64,000 nucleotides of DNA from Amylibacter sp. (GTDB lineage Bacteria; Pseudomonadota; Alphaproteobacteria; Rhodobacterales; Rhodobacteraceae), in NCBI GenBank assembly GCA_021775355.1, contig JAJFHZ010000034.1, positions 310,001 through 374,000 on the forward strand, in the 5' to 3' direction. The first letter of the stretch is position 1. Every line of letters begins with the position of its first letter. Position numbers and translations under genes: made by a program. This document shows, piece after piece, positions 25,752-35,968 of this stretch. The notes beneath the pieces are model-generated. The model saw only the letters and a list, made by a program, of their open reading frames with translations. It had not been told where the DNA came from and made no database searches.

Positions 25752-28234
25752 GGTACAGGTTTTAGGATCGTTACCCCAATAGAACCAGCTCGGGCCAATT
25801 CAGGGTCAAGCGACATAGGAATATATTCACCGCGCCGCCAAAGTTGTGCCAAGTCATCATAATGCTGTGAAAGTGGATGACCGGATTGCCCGGTTGAGAT
25901 AATATAAACCGAGCTGTCAGGGTCGGAAAAATCTACGATTGCCCGGAACCCTGCAGCATGAATATTTGCATAAGGTGTATCGCCAACACCAGATGTACGG
26001 GCGCGTTGTAATGTGTTATCCCCGCCGCCTGTTTCCTGACGGATATTACTGAACCAGCTTAGAAAAGGAATTTTGCCCAATACCTCATGATCCTGATGGG
26101 CTTTGTGGGCTTGGCCCCAGCGCCAGCTATCAATACGGGGACCATATTTTTCGGTAAGCTCTAACAGTGCATCATCTAGCGCCATACGTGCGATATCATT
26201 ACAGTCTTCCACCTTTGTTGAAGGGCGTATATCGCACCAACCGGCAGCACCTTCGATGTTGCGGTAGACCCGCTCGATAAACACGGGATCTGGACGCGGA
26301 AAACTCCCAATCAATGGCCCCAACTCATCTGAAGCAAGGCGGTTTTGCAGGTTTCGTAACCAAGCAGCATAGATCAGCGGTTCCGGCAGGTGTTGATCCA
26401 TTTCACCATTCCAACCGGCCAACAGTTCCAGTGCAGTTTGCCGTAAACGCTCTGGTGTATCGGCAGGGGCTTTGCCATCGGAAAACCACAACTCTTTTGC
26501 GATCAACGGCAGTATGGAACGTGCAGTGAAAGATACGGTATCTGTTTGGGCTTCGATAAAACTTTCACGGGTATGTACGGCGCGGGTGTTTAACAGTTTT
26601 GTCAAACGTTTGATACGCTGCGTATCGCCCCATAAGTAACTGACATGGTTTGGAAAAGATGTATCAACCAATTTGTTGTTAGTGTTGGCAACAATACCGC
26701 TGGATGGGTTGCGAATATATGGGTTTTCCGTGAAGTCGAAATAGCCGTCCCAGCGATTCTGTGGCAACCACCCTTGAGATGGGATACGACCCTGACTGGT
26801 GTGATTTGGCTGTCGTTTCGGCATTTTCCCAACGGTTTGTAAGGCGATCGAATTTTTATCGGCTAAAATGAGGTTCAATGAGGGTGCTATGAATTTCCGC
26901 CCGGCCTTGCGCGCCTGAAAAACAGAGTTTGCGTGCATCAATTCGATTGCGCCGGACATTGAAGTATCTTGCAGCTCAAGGGCAGTCCAACGCAAGGATA
27001 CAACATGGTCGATTGGGGTAATTGCACCCAAAGAATAGTGTTTAGCGGGAATAACCGGGCCATTTTCCGTATATTGCAGTTTTATCGTACGGCTTTCCCC
27101 GTCTTTAACGTTAATAATCACGCTTTTGCTTTTAAATGGTTTGTAACCCATTGGCGTTAGATATTCATCTGGGTTTTCCGGATTTAGCTTCTCGATGTAG
27201 ATATCCAGATTATCCATGTAAGAGCTTGTATTCCCCCAAGCCAGATTGTTGGAGCGGCCACCAAGAATAAGTGGTATTCCCGGAATTGTAGCCCCGATCA
27301 CACCACCATTTTGGAAATTCAAATGTGCTAACATCCAAATCGACGGAGCAGTCAGGCCAAGATGGGGGTCGCTTGCCAGAATCGGCGACTTTGCGGCAGC
27401 ACGATTTGCCGAAACTGCCCAAGCATTTGATGCGCCGCTCTGACCCGCGGGACGTAATGGATCCAAAGGATCCTGTATGTTTTGTGCTAATTGAGATTGT
27501 ATTTTTGTAACCGGGAACAGTTGCGAGAATTCCGGAAGGCTTATACGCCCCAAACCCGGTGCATCAGGCATAATATCTTTGATCAAATCAGACCCGACAG
27601 TCAATGAAATCTGCGCACGAAGAACTTCATTTCGCAAATTACTGTCTAATTGCAAGGCCATCAGACGCATTATGGCCAGACTGTCGGCGGCTATCCACGG
27701 GGCAATATTTTTGGAAAACAAAAAGAATTCTGGGGCACCACGCCCAAGGGCTTGTTCGTTGATAGTGCGAAGCCACGCATTTACGCCTTCTGCATAGGCA
27801 TCCAAGGCTTCTTTGGTCTGTTCGGTTTGATACTGGTATGAACCTTGCGCCAGTGAGTATAGATCAAGTCTGCGGATAAATTCGTCGATATCTGCGGTAC
27901 GTTCGCCAAATAATTCAGACAATCGTCCCTGCGCGGTACGCCGTAGTATTGCCATCTGCCATAAACGATCTTGTGCATGAACAAAGCCCAAACTGAAATA
28001 GATATCGCGATCAGTTTTACCGGAAATATGTGGCACATTATTGGTGTCACGTATGATTTCAACCGGGGTGGAAATGTCTGTAATTTCATAGGTAGCATTA
28101 TAATCGGGTATTGAGCGCACGGCAAAATAGTACACGAGAACGCCAACGGCAATTGACAGTGCAAACATTGCGATAAAACCGCGTAATAGCCAGCGAAATA
28201 AGAAAGCCACGATCACCTCCGATAATGCTCGCAT
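25748..28234 (-). CDS. Penicillin acylase-family (Ntn) hydrolase
   Basis: An 828-residue N-terminal-nucleophile amidase. A transmembrane helix (about residues 15-37) anchors it or acts as an uncleaved signal. The alpha-chain signature (IIRDTNNVPHISGKT; LGFVHAQDRLWQM) precedes the self-processing site GASNAWAV, with Ser269 as nucleophile of the beta chain, then SDPHLGLTAPSIW. Substrates in the family include beta-lactams, acyl-homoserine lactones and other N-acyl compounds; which applies here is unknown. It converges with hflX, with overlapping stop codons. Confidence 0.92.
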   Translation of the reverse strand: MRALSEVIVAFLFRWLLRGFIAMFALSIAVGVLVYYFAVRSIPDYNATYEITDISTPVEIIRDTNNVPHISGKTDRDIYFSLGFVHAQDRLWQMAILRRTAQGRLSELFGERTADIDEFIRRLDLYSLAQGSYQYQTEQTKEALDAYAEGVNAWLRTINEQALGRGAPEFFLFSKNIAPWIAADSLAIMRLMALQLDSNLRNEVLRAQISLTVGSDLIKDIMPDAPGLGRISLPEFSQLFPVTKIQSQLAQNIQDPLDPLRPAGQSGASNAWAVSANRAAAKSPILASDPHLGLTAPSIWMLAHLNFQNGGVIGATIPGIPLILGGRSNNLAWGNTSSYMDNLDIYIEKLNPENPDEYLTPMGYKPFKSKSVIINVKDGESRTIKLQYTENGPVIPAKHYSLGAITPIDHVVSLRWTALELQDTSMSGAIELMHANSVFQARKAGRKFIAPSLNLILADKNSIALQTVGKMPKRQPNHTSQGRIPSQGWLPQNRWDGYFDFTENPYIRNPSSGIVANTNNKLVDTSFPNHVSYLWGDTQRIKRLTKLLNTRAVHTRESFIEAQTDTVSFTARSILPLIAKELWFSDGKAPADTPERLRQTALELLAGWNGEMDQHLPEPLIYAAWLRNLQNRLASDELGPLIGSFPRPDPVFIERVYRNIEGAAGWCDIRPSTKVEDCNDIARMALDDALLELTEKYGPRIDSWRWGQAHKAHQDHEVLGKIPFLSWFSNIRQETGGGDNTLQRARTSGVGDTPYANIHAAGFRAIVDFSDPDSSVYIISTGQSGHPLSQHYDDLAQLWRRGEYIPMSLDPELARAGSIGVTILKPVP

Positions 28235-28323
28235 GTCCTATCAGCCCATATGTTTAGGGGCAATAGAGTCACATTAACAATATGGGCGGTATTGGGTTAT
28301 TGTGTCGGTGGTATTCCAGAATA

Positions 28324-29115
28324 TCATTTGGCATTGCGGATATAGATAGACCAATATGCCAATGCGACCATGCCACCACCTATAATATTTCCAGCGGTCA
28401 CAAAAACAAGGTTCCAGAATAGTCCCGGCAAATCCCAGCCAGTGAAGCCACCAAGCATAGCGACGGGGATGACATACATATTGGCAATAGAGTGTTCAAA
28501 CCCGACCCCGACAAATGCAGAAATAGGCAGAATAACAACGGCCACTTTGCCGATAACAGAATGGGCTGCAAAACTCATCCAGACGGCAAGGCAAACCAGT
28601 ATATTACACAAAATGCCCCTGAAAAATGCCTGTGTAGGATCAAGCTGTAGCTTGGCCTGCGCAATTTCGGCAACTTTGTCGGAAAGCGCGACAGAGCCCA
28701 TCGTACCTGCCATCACCACACATGCCGCAATTAACAATGCGCCTAGAAAATTACCAACCCAGACAATCCCCCAGTTTCGCGACAGCCCGCGAAATGAAAT
28801 TTGTTCATCAGCCAAGGCAATAATCATCAACGCATTCCCCGTAAACAGCTCCGCCCCGGCAATTACGACCAGAATAAGCCCCAGTGAAAAAGCTATCCCA
28901 CCCAGCATCCGTGTCGGGCCGGCACCAAATTCACTGTCGGCGACAACCAAAGTGTAAAATAGTGCTCCAAGAGCTATGAATGCGCCTGCCAATACCGCCA
29001 GCATTAAAAGGTTCGCAATAGATGTTTTACTTTTTACTACACCTGCTTTTCGTATCTTTGCGGCTATGGTTTGTGGTGAATTAGCATCCATTGGGCATTG
29101 ATCTGGTTCTGCCAT
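28324..29115 (-). CDS. Formate/nitrite transporter-family channel
   Basis: A 263-residue FNT-family membrane protein with six hydrophobic helices. The conserved segments GAELFTGNALMIIALAD, NWGIVWVGNFLGALL and GVGFEHSIANMYVIPVA are present; the last holds the central pore histidine. FNT channels pass formate, nitrite, hydrosulfide or lactate. The residues do not fix the substrate and no formate or nitrite enzyme lies beside it. A long hydrophilic N-terminal tail of about 30 residues precedes the first helix. Confidence 0.9.
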   Translation of the reverse strand: MAEPDQCPMDANSPQTIAAKIRKAGVVKSKTSIANLLMLAVLAGAFIALGALFYTLVVADSEFGAGPTRMLGGIAFSLGLILVVIAGAELFTGNALMIIALADEQISFRGLSRNWGIVWVGNFLGALLIAACVVMAGTMGSVALSDKVAEIAQAKLQLDPTQAFFRGILCNILVCLAVWMSFAAHSVIGKVAVVILPISAFVGVGFEHSIANMYVIPVAMLGGFTGWDLPGLFWNLVFVTAGNIIGGGMVALAYWSIYIRNAK

Positions 29116-29260
29116 GCGAATACTGTCCTATCAGTTTTGCTGCGTGTTAGTGAATAAGGTGTAAGGAAACTGGAACATGCAATTTAAAATGCGTCAAGAT
29201 AACAATTGTCATTGCTGACATTGTTCTAACCTAACCATGCAGGAAAAAGTTGATACCATG

Positions 29261-29288
29261 TCAAAATATTCCACCGATCATATTTTGA
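29261..29288. promoter_or_regulatory. Inverted repeat between the FNT channel gene and rpe
   Basis: TCAAAATAT, 10 bp, ATATTTTGA: a perfect 9-bp repeat in the 286-bp region between the divergent FNT gene and rpe. It is 146 bp from the FNT start and 114 bp from the rpe start. It could be an operator or a hairpin in the rpe leader. No match to a known consensus is claimed. Nothing else of note was seen in this gap. Confidence 0.4.
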
Positions 29289-29401
29289 GTGGTATTGTTT
29301 TGGGCTTAATTGTGACCCAACCCCAGATTATTTAAACTTACACTTCCACCTAGGTTTCTTTGCCTTTAACAAAGGGACATGCTTGTGAAAGGTAAATACC
29401 C

Positions 29402-30088
29402 ATGACCATCGAATTCGATCCAAAACGACCCCTGAAAATCGCCCCGTCTATTCTGTCCGCTGATTTCGCCAGATTGGGGCAAGAAATCACTGACGTTGAA
29501 GCGATAGGGGCCGATTGGATACATGTCGATCCAATGGACGGGCATTTCGTTCCAAATCTGACTATTGGGCCCAATGTGGTTGCTGCCATTCGTCCTTATG
29601 TAAAAACCGTTATGGATGTGCATTTAATGATCGCACCTGCTGACCCATATCTGGAAGCTTTTGCCAAGGCGGGTAGCGATATTTTGACAGTTCACGCCGA
29701 AGCTGGCCCGCATTTGGATCGTAGTCTACAGGCGATCCGGTCTTATGGGTGCAAAGCGGGGGTGGCATTGAATATCACAACACCACTGTCCGTGATCGAA
29801 TATTGTCTGGATAAAATAGACATGATTTTGGTGATGACGATCAATCCCGGTTTCGGTGGGCAGAAATTCAATCACACAGTTGTGGAAAAAGTGGCAGCCG
29901 CGCGCAAAATGATTGGTGACAGGCCGATTTGGTTAGAGGTGGATGGCGGTGTCTCACCCAAAACAGCCCCTTTGTGCTGGAATGCAGGGGCAGATGTGCA
30001 TGTTGCAGGTTCCGCAGTATTCAATGGGGGCACTCCTGCTGATTACAAACGCAATATTGAAGCTATTCGTACATCATGCGAGCAATAA
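29402..30088 (+). CDS. rpe: Ribulose-phosphate 3-epimerase
   Basis: A 228-residue TIM-barrel enzyme that interconverts ribulose 5-phosphate and xylulose 5-phosphate in the pentose phosphate pathway. [45 protein letters not shown] and [12 protein letters not shown] contain the metal-binding and catalytic residues; [12 protein letters not shown] and [10 protein letters not shown] bind phosphate. AAGGT lies upstream with usable spacing. It is a single gene followed by a strong terminator. Confidence 0.97.
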   Translation: MTIEFDPKRPLKIAPSILSADFARLGQEITDVEAIGADWIHVDPMDGHFVPNLTIGPNVVAAIRPYVKTVMDVHLMIAPADPYLEAFAKAGSDILTVHAEAGPHLDRSLQAIRSYGCKAGVALNITTPLSVIEYCLDKIDMILVMTINPGFGGQKFNHTVVEKVAAARKMIGDRPIWLEVDGGVSPKTAPLCWNAGADVHVAGSAVFNGGTPADYKRNIEAIRTSCEQ

Positions 30089-30113
30089 AAAGGCGAGTTA
30101 ATGTCGCCTTTTT
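30087..30113. terminator. Bidirectional intrinsic terminator after rpe
   Basis: AAAAAGGCGA, loop GTTAATG, TCGCCTTTTT: a 10-bp perfect stem starting within the rpe stop codon. The A- and T-runs allow termination from both sides, so it can also serve the convergent SYLF gene. Confidence 0.92.
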
Positions 30114-30136
30114 AACTGTTGAAATTAAATAATTTA

Positions 30137-30691
30137 TTACCGAACAATACGGTTGTATTTTGACCCTTCAAGAGACGCACCAACCAGCAGACCTGCCTGT
30201 CCGAAAACAACACTGTATACCCCATCGCTTATTGTATTGGTATCCAACCCAGCTGCATCAGCATTGTCGATCAATGTATATTCAAGATCGGCACCTAACG
30301 TCCAACCCGGTTTGGCGCGGAATTTTTGCAAAGAATTTTCATCCATGAAAAACAGAACCTGTGCGATTTGTTGTACGCCGATTTGCAAACCCCAAGATCC
30401 TGCAACAATGTTATAATAATCGACAGGCGCATTACCGACCAGCAAAGATCCTTCACCATATGAGCCACCGAAAATCAGGCCACCTTTTGTAATTTTGGGC
30501 ATAACCAACATACCTGCGGCACTGTCGAGCAGAGTTGTAGCAAAGGGTATTTCGTTTTCCATTTGCCGGAGTGTCGCTTCAACATTTGCATCTATTTTAT
30601 AACGTTTGCGGCTTTCTGTGCCGCCTGCACAGGCTGTCGTTAAAGATGCGCCTGCTGTCGCGATAAAGCCCCGCCGGGTCCAGTTTGTCAT
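30137..30691 (-). CDS. SYLF-domain (YSC84-related) lipoprotein
   Basis: A 184-residue protein. The start at 30691 (MTNWTRRGFIATAGA) follows a strong GGAG site; the frame continues 57 bp upstream without family-like sequence. The N terminus has a twin-arginine motif (TRRGFIA) and a lipobox (LTTAC with Cys21), so it is probably a Tat-exported lipoprotein. The body, from AAGMLVMPKITKGGLIFGG to the end, is the lipid-binding SYLF domain. Bacterial members are thought to bind phospholipids at the cell envelope. The precise role is unknown. Confidence 0.85.
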   Translation of the reverse strand: MTNWTRRGFIATAGASLTTACAGGTESRKRYKIDANVEATLRQMENEIPFATTLLDSAAGMLVMPKITKGGLIFGGSYGEGSLLVGNAPVDYYNIVAGSWGLQIGVQQIAQVLFFMDENSLQKFRAKPGWTLGADLEYTLIDNADAAGLDTNTISDGVYSVVFGQAGLLVGASLEGSKYNRIVR

Positions 30692-30819
30692 AGGATACTC
30701 CTGTAATGTGCCTGCTCTGTACGGTCTTATGCCGTGTTCTGGGTGCATTTTAGGGTATATTTAGTATGCTGTCATCCTATTACATACAAATAAGCGTGTT
30801 TTTGCTTAAAATAACTTGA

Positions 30820-31824
30820 TTAAAGTGGTCCGGCCATTTTTTCAGCTATTTCACGGGCATAATAAGTCAAAATACCCGCACAACCGGCACGTTTAAACGC
30901 CATTAGGCTTTCTTGTATGATCTTTTCACGGTCCACCCATCCGTTGGCGCTGGCCGCTTCAATCATCGCGTATTCACCACTAACTTGGTAAGCAAATGTT
31001 GGTACTTTGAATTCTGATGTGACCCGTTGGCAAATATCCAAATAGGGTTGACCCGGTTTGATCATGACCATGTCGGCACCTTCGTCCAAATCACGTGCAA
31101 TCATCCGCATTGCTTCATCTGAATTGGCGGCATCCATCTGATAGGTGTGCTTCCCACCGATCAAGGCGCCCGTTGCCCCGACCGCATCTCGAAAAGGGCC
31201 ATAGTAGGCAGAGGCATATTTGGCTGAGTAAGCCATGATAGCAACATGGGAAAAATCATTTTGTTCCAACGCACGCCGAATAACCCCGATACGCCCATCC
31301 ATCATATCGGACGGGCCTAAAATATCGGCACCCGCATCCGCATGTGTCAGGGCCTGCCTTTCAAGGATCAATAGTGTTTCATCGTTCAAAATCTCGCCAT
31401 CTTTGACAATGCCGTCGTGACCATCTGCATTATAGGGATCAAGGGCGACGTCCAGCATGATGCCAATATCCGGTACCGCCGCTTTGATCGCGCGCGTAGC
31501 TTTATTCACAAGGTTTTCGGGGTTGTATGCCTCTTCACAGGACTGCGTTTTCAAGTTGGTAGGCGTGTAAGGAAATAAAGCAACAACGGGAATACCCAAA
31601 TTAGCCGCATCATTGGCCGCTATAACCGCGCGGTCTATGGTTAAACGTTCCACACCGGGCATCGAACTTACCGGTTCAGAGGCGTCCGTGCCTTCCATAA
31701 TAAAAATCGGCCAGATAAAATCCGCAGGCGTCAGAACATTTTCACGAACCAAGTCGCGCATCCAGTCAGTACGGCGCAATCGGCGGGGACGATTGGCGGG
31801 AAAAGGGGCATTATTTGATGTCAT
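30820..31824 (-). CDS. hemB: Porphobilinogen synthase
   Basis: A 334-residue enzyme that condenses two 5-aminolevulinate molecules in haem and chlorophyll synthesis. The two Schiff-base lysines are in AYSAKYASAYYGPF and MIKPGQPYLD. At the position of the zinc-binding cysteines of other HemB proteins the sequence is DVALDPYNADGHDG, with Asp and Ala instead of Cys, so it belongs to the non-zinc (Mg-type) subgroup found in Rhodobacter and relatives. It is a single-gene unit, divergent from the following membrane protein. Confidence 0.97.
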   Translation of the reverse strand: MTSNNAPFPANRPRRLRRTDWMRDLVRENVLTPADFIWPIFIMEGTDASEPVSSMPGVERLTIDRAVIAANDAANLGIPVVALFPYTPTNLKTQSCEEAYNPENLVNKATRAIKAAVPDIGIMLDVALDPYNADGHDGIVKDGEILNDETLLILERQALTHADAGADILGPSDMMDGRIGVIRRALEQNDFSHVAIMAYSAKYASAYYGPFRDAVGATGALIGGKHTYQMDAANSDEAMRMIARDLDEGADMVMIKPGQPYLDICQRVTSEFKVPTFAYQVSGEYAMIEAASANGWVDREKIIQESLMAFKRAGCAGILTYYAREIAEKMAGPL

Positions 31825-31959
31825 GGCTCAATCCTAACAGGTTCTTGCCCCCGAGTTGCCCAAATTTTAGGACAACTTCAAGGAAAAAGACGTTCCCGTG
31901 TTGGAATCATCAGCAATCCCCCTTATCAAAGGGCGTAAATTTGAATGTAAGGTGTTTGA

Positions 31960-32472
31960 ATGTATGCAGAAATTATGACCGCAAACGGATTTGACAATCC
32001 GTGGTATTGGCTTCTTGTGGCTATTGTTTGGGTGCGATCAATCCAATGGACACTTGGTATCCCTTCTGACATGATGCGTGCCGCATCAAAGGGGAATGTA
32101 CAGGCCAAACAAGACGCTTTGGCACTTTTTGACATTCATATTCGCAGTATGACGCATGAATTCAACCGATATGGCACAGTGCTGGTTTTAATGACATGCT
32201 TTGTGTTGGCATCATTCGCAACGATGGGATTCTGGAATGATATTGCCGTTCTGCAAGGCGTATTTTTCATTGCTTTTCCCATGGCACTATTAGGTGCAAT
32301 CAGCGTGCGTTTGGCTTTCAGATTACAAGAGACCTCTAAAAATTGGAAAGAATTATGTAAGGTTTATCGCAAACACCGTTTGATGAAAATCACACTTGCT
32401 CTCTTGTTTATCATGAGTTCAATGCTTTGGGCGTTATTCTTGGAAATTAGACCTTATCTTGACCAGTTTTAA
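31960..32472 (+). CDS. Conserved membrane protein, four helices
   Basis: A 170-residue protein with four hydrophobic segments (about residues 14-31, 72-90, 94-115 and 142-160) and a basic loop between the third and fourth. PWYWLLVAIVWVRSIQWTLGIP followed by DMM matches a family in Rhodobacteraceae that automated annotation often calls a SufBCD-associated component or DUF599-like; I do not regard that as proof of function. It lies 40 bp before mfd on the same strand and may share its promoter. Confidence 0.7.
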   Translation: MYAEIMTANGFDNPWYWLLVAIVWVRSIQWTLGIPSDMMRAASKGNVQAKQDALALFDIHIRSMTHEFNRYGTVLVLMTCFVLASFATMGFWNDIAVLQGVFFIAFPMALLGAISVRLAFRLQETSKNWKELCKVYRKHRLMKITLALLFIMSSMLWALFLEIRPYLDQF

Positions 32473-32512
32473 GTGGTTGAAGACCAATGAGACCTAAGGT
32501 AGTTCCGCCCTT

Positions 32513-35500
32513 ATGAATGAGGACATCCATAATCCAAAGCTGATAACTGTGGGCGGTGCGCCGGAAGGGTACGATGCGCGTCTTCTGGCAGAACATTTGG
32601 CCAAATCAAACGCGCCCGTGATCCATATCGTGCGCGATGATACACGCCTAGTGGAAACCCAGACGGCGTTAAAGTTTTTTGCCCCAGATCTACCTGTATT
32701 CATTTTTCCGGCTTGGGATTGCCTGCCTTACGACCGTATTTCGCCGAACGCGGATATTTCCGCGACACGCATGGCGACATTGGCAACATTGGCGGATGGT
32801 TTTGATAAACCGTTCATTCTGCTGACAACAGTTTCAGCCGTGTCCCAACGCATCCCCGCAAGAGATATATTGAAACAATCAAGCTTCACGGCCACTGTCG
32901 GCAAACAGATTGACGAAAAAGAATTACGCAACTTTTTTGCTCGTATGGGTTTTACCCATGCACCAACAGTCATGGAACCGGGGGATTATGCCATTCGCGG
33001 CGGGTTGATCGATGTGTTCCCGCCCGGCGATAGTGGCCCTGTGCGTCTGGACTTATTTGGCGATGTGCTTGACGGTGCCCGGCGGTTTGACGCGGAAACC
33101 CAACGTACCGTTGAAAAACTAACCCGCATTGAACTTGCACCCGTTTCCGAAGTGATTTTGGATGATGCTTCTATCGAACGTTTCCGGCGGAATTATCGCC
33201 ATGAATTCGGTGCGGCAGGAACGGATGATCCGTTGTATGAAAGTATTAGTGCAGGGCGCAAATACCAAGGTGTAGAACACTGGACACCTTATTTTCATGA
33301 AAAACTGGAAACCATATTCGATTACATTCCCGACGCGACGGTGTTTCTGGATGATCGCACCACGCAAGCACGGTTGGCACGATGGGCCTCTGTTGTCGAT
33401 CAATATGATGCCCGTAAAGAAGCGCTGACCAATAAATCACGTATGGACAGTGTTTATAAACCCTGTCCGCCCGCATTGTTGTATCTCGATGATGCCGCTT
33501 TTGAAAAAGCCACCCAAAAACACGCCATTCGCCAGCTTTTGGTTTTACCACAAGGTACAGGCCCGAATGTAATTGATGCAGGCGGGCGTATTGGGCGCAA
33601 TTTTGCACCCGAACGTCAGCAAGAACAGCTTAGCCTATTCGGGGCCTTGGCTGATCATATCAAGGAAAAGCGTGAAACCGGCCATGTGCTGATCGCCTCA
33701 TTCTCACACGGTGCGCGGGAACGTTTAACGGGATTGCTGGAAGATCACGATACTGTCGGGGCTGTCAATATCGGTAACTGGTCGGATATTAATGCTGACA
33801 AGGGTAGTTTGTCACTGGCGGTCTGGCCATTGGAACACGGGTTTGAAGCCAAGGGGTTGACGGTTATTTCCGAACAGGATGTGCTGGGTGATCGTCTAAT
33901 CCGGACAGGTAAACGCAAGCGTAAGGCTGAAAATTTCCTGACTGAAGCGACAAGCCTGACACCCGGTGATCTGGTGGTGCATTTGGATCACGGGGTCGGG
34001 CGGTATCGTGGTCTTGAAACCGTGACAGCCGCAGGTGCACCACATGACTGTATCTTGTTGGAATATGCCAATAACGACCGTTTGTTTATTCCCGTTGAAA
34101 ATATCGAACTGCTTAGCCGCTATGGTCATGAAGAGGGGCTACTTGACCGTTTGGGTGGCGGTGCATGGCAGGCTAAAAAGGCCAAACTGACAGAACGCAT
34201 CCGTGAAATGGCTGACAAGCTGATCCGCATTGCTGCCGAACGTATGCTGCGCAAAGGCGAGGTGATGGAACCCCCCGTTGATCACTGGGACAGTTTTTGT
34301 GCACGCTTCCCATATACAGAAACCGACGATCAGTTAAATGCGATAGAAGATGTATTGGAAGATATGGCCTCTGGCAGGCCAATGGACAGGCTGATATGTG
34401 GTGATGTGGGGTTTGGTAAAACCGAAGTTGCCTTGCGCGCGGCCTATGTGGCTGCAACTGCGGGTGCGCAGGTAGCTGTAGTGGCCCCAACAACATTGCT
34501 TGCCCGCCAGCACGCAAAATCTTTCGCTGAACGCTTCCGAAATACCGGTATCAGGGTGAAACAACTGTCTCGGTTCGTGTCGGCAAAAGACGCGGCTTTA
34601 ACAAAACAGGCAATGGCGGACGGTGCGGTTGAAATCGTTATCGGCACCCATGCTTTGCTGGCAAAAAATATCAAATTCAACAATCTGGGATTGCTGATTG
34701 TAGATGAAGAGCAGCATTTCGGGGTGAACCACAAAGAAAGTCTGAAACAACTGCGCTCGGATGTGCATGTTCTGACCCTGACCGCCACGCCAATTCCGCG
34801 TACTTTGCAAATGTCGCTGTCTGGCGTGCGTGAATTAAGTATCATTGGAACACCACCCGTAGATCGCTTGGCTATTCGCACATATGTCAGCGAATTTGAC
34901 AGTGTCACCATACGCGAAGCCTTGTTGCGTGAACATTACAGGGGCGGGCAAAGTTTTTATGTGGTCCCAAGGATCAAGGATTTGCCCGATATTGAGCAAT
35001 TTTTGAAAGATCAATTACCTGAACTGACTTATGTCGTTGCCAACGGTCAAATGCCCGCGGGTGAATTGGATATGCGGATGAACGCATTTTATGACGGTAA
35101 ATACGATGTGTTGTTGGCCACGACTATTGTCGAAAGTGGTCTGGATATTCCAACTGCCAATACCATGATTATCCATCGTGCCGATATGTTCGGACTGTCA
35201 CAGCTTTACCAGATCAGGGGGCGTGTCGGGCGTTCCAAAACCCGGGCTTATGCGTATTTGACCACCAAACCGCGCCAACGTCTGACCAAGTCGGCTGAAA
35301 AACGTCTGCGGGTTTTGGGTTCTTTGGACAGTCTTGGTGCAGGGTTTATGCTGGCAAGTCAGGATATGGATATTCGCGGGGCAGGGAACCTGTTGGGGGA
35401 TGAACAATCGGGTCATGTGCGCGAAGTCGGTTTTGAATTGTACCAAGAGATGCTTGAAGAAGCGATCGCCAAGATGAAAGCTGGTGAAATGGAAGGCCTG

Positions 35501-35968
35501 TCAGATCGCAATGAGCATTGGTCACCGCAGATCAATCTGGGCGTGCCCGTACTGATCCCTGCCGATTATGTCACCGATTTGGATGTCCGTCTTGGTCTCT
35601 ACCGTCGCCTGTCAAGCCTTGCTAAAAAGGTCGAATTGGAAGGCTTTGCCGCGGAGCTGATCGATCGCTTTGGCAAACTACCTGACGAGGTCAATATGCT
35701 GCTGCGTATTGTACGTATCAAAGGTATGTGCCGTGCGGCGGGCATTTCGAAACTGGATGGCGGGCCAAAAGGTGTTGTCTTGCAATTTCGTAACAACAAA
35801 TTCGCCCGTCCCGAAGGTTTGGTTGCTTTTCTGCATAGTCAACGTGGCACTGCTAAAGTTAAAGATAATAAAATCGTGGTGCGTCGTGATTGGGCGAATG
35901 ACGACAAAAAGGTCAAAGGGGCCTATATTATCGCGCGTGATCTGGCAGTCTTGGCTAGAGGGAAATAA
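32513..35968 (+). CDS. mfd: Transcription-repair coupling factor
   Basis: A 1151-residue translocase that removes RNA polymerase stalled at lesions and recruits UvrA. The UvrB-like N-terminal region (VGGAPEGYDARLLAEHLA; FPAWDCLPYDRISPN) is followed by the polymerase-interacting domain (PGDLVVHLDHGVGRYRG), then the RecG-like helicase: CGDVGFGKTEVALRAA, VAPTTLLARQH, VDEEQHFG (DEEQ box), LTATPIPRTLQ, IVESGLDIP and QIRGRVGRS. A C-terminal TRCF domain ends the protein. Length is normal. Confidence 0.98.
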   Translation: MNEDIHNPKLITVGGAPEGYDARLLAEHLAKSNAPVIHIVRDDTRLVETQTALKFFAPDLPVFIFPAWDCLPYDRISPNADISATRMATLATLADGFDKPFILLTTVSAVSQRIPARDILKQSSFTATVGKQIDEKELRNFFARMGFTHAPTVMEPGDYAIRGGLIDVFPPGDSGPVRLDLFGDVLDGARRFDAETQRTVEKLTRIELAPVSEVILDDASIERFRRNYRHEFGAAGTDDPLYESISAGRKYQGVEHWTPYFHEKLETIFDYIPDATVFLDDRTTQARLARWASVVDQYDARKEALTNKSRMDSVYKPCPPALLYLDDAAFEKATQKHAIRQLLVLPQGTGPNVIDAGGRIGRNFAPERQQEQLSLFGALADHIKEKRETGHVLIASFSHGARERLTGLLEDHDTVGAVNIGNWSDINADKGSLSLAVWPLEHGFEAKGLTVISEQDVLGDRLIRTGKRKRKAENFLTEATSLTPGDLVVHLDHGVGRYRGLETVTAAGAPHDCILLEYANNDRLFIPVENIELLSRYGHEEGLLDRLGGGAWQAKKAKLTERIREMADKLIRIAAERMLRKGEVMEPPVDHWDSFCARFPYTETDDQLNAIEDVLEDMASGRPMDRLICGDVGFGKTEVALRAAYVAATAGAQVAVVAPTTLLARQHAKSFAERFRNTGIRVKQLSRFVSAKDAALTKQAMADGAVEIVIGTHALLAKNIKFNNLGLLIVDEEQHFGVNHKESLKQLRSDVHVLTLTATPIPRTLQMSLSGVRELSIIGTPPVDRLAIRTYVSEFDSVTIREALLREHYRGGQSFYVVPRIKDLPDIEQFLKDQLPELTYVVANGQMPAGELDMRMNAFYDGKYDVLLATTIVESGLDIPTANTMIIHRADMFGLSQLYQIRGRVGRSKTRAYAYLTTKPRQRLTKSAEKRLRVLGSLDSLGAGFMLASQDMDIRGAGNLLGDEQSGHVREVGFELYQEMLEEAIAKMKAGEMEGLSDRNEHWSPQINLGVPVLIPADYVTDLDVRLGLYRRLSSLAKKVELEGFAAELIDRFGKLPDEVNMLLRIVRIKGMCRAAGISKLDGGPKGVVLQFRNNKFARPEGLVAFLHSQRGTAKVKDNKIVVRRDWANDDKKVKGAYIIARDLAVLARGK

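Noticed and set aside
29237-29335. 32-codon frame with a hydrophobic end between the FNT gene and rpe
   Set aside because: No ribosome site and it overlaps an inverted repeat; too little support.
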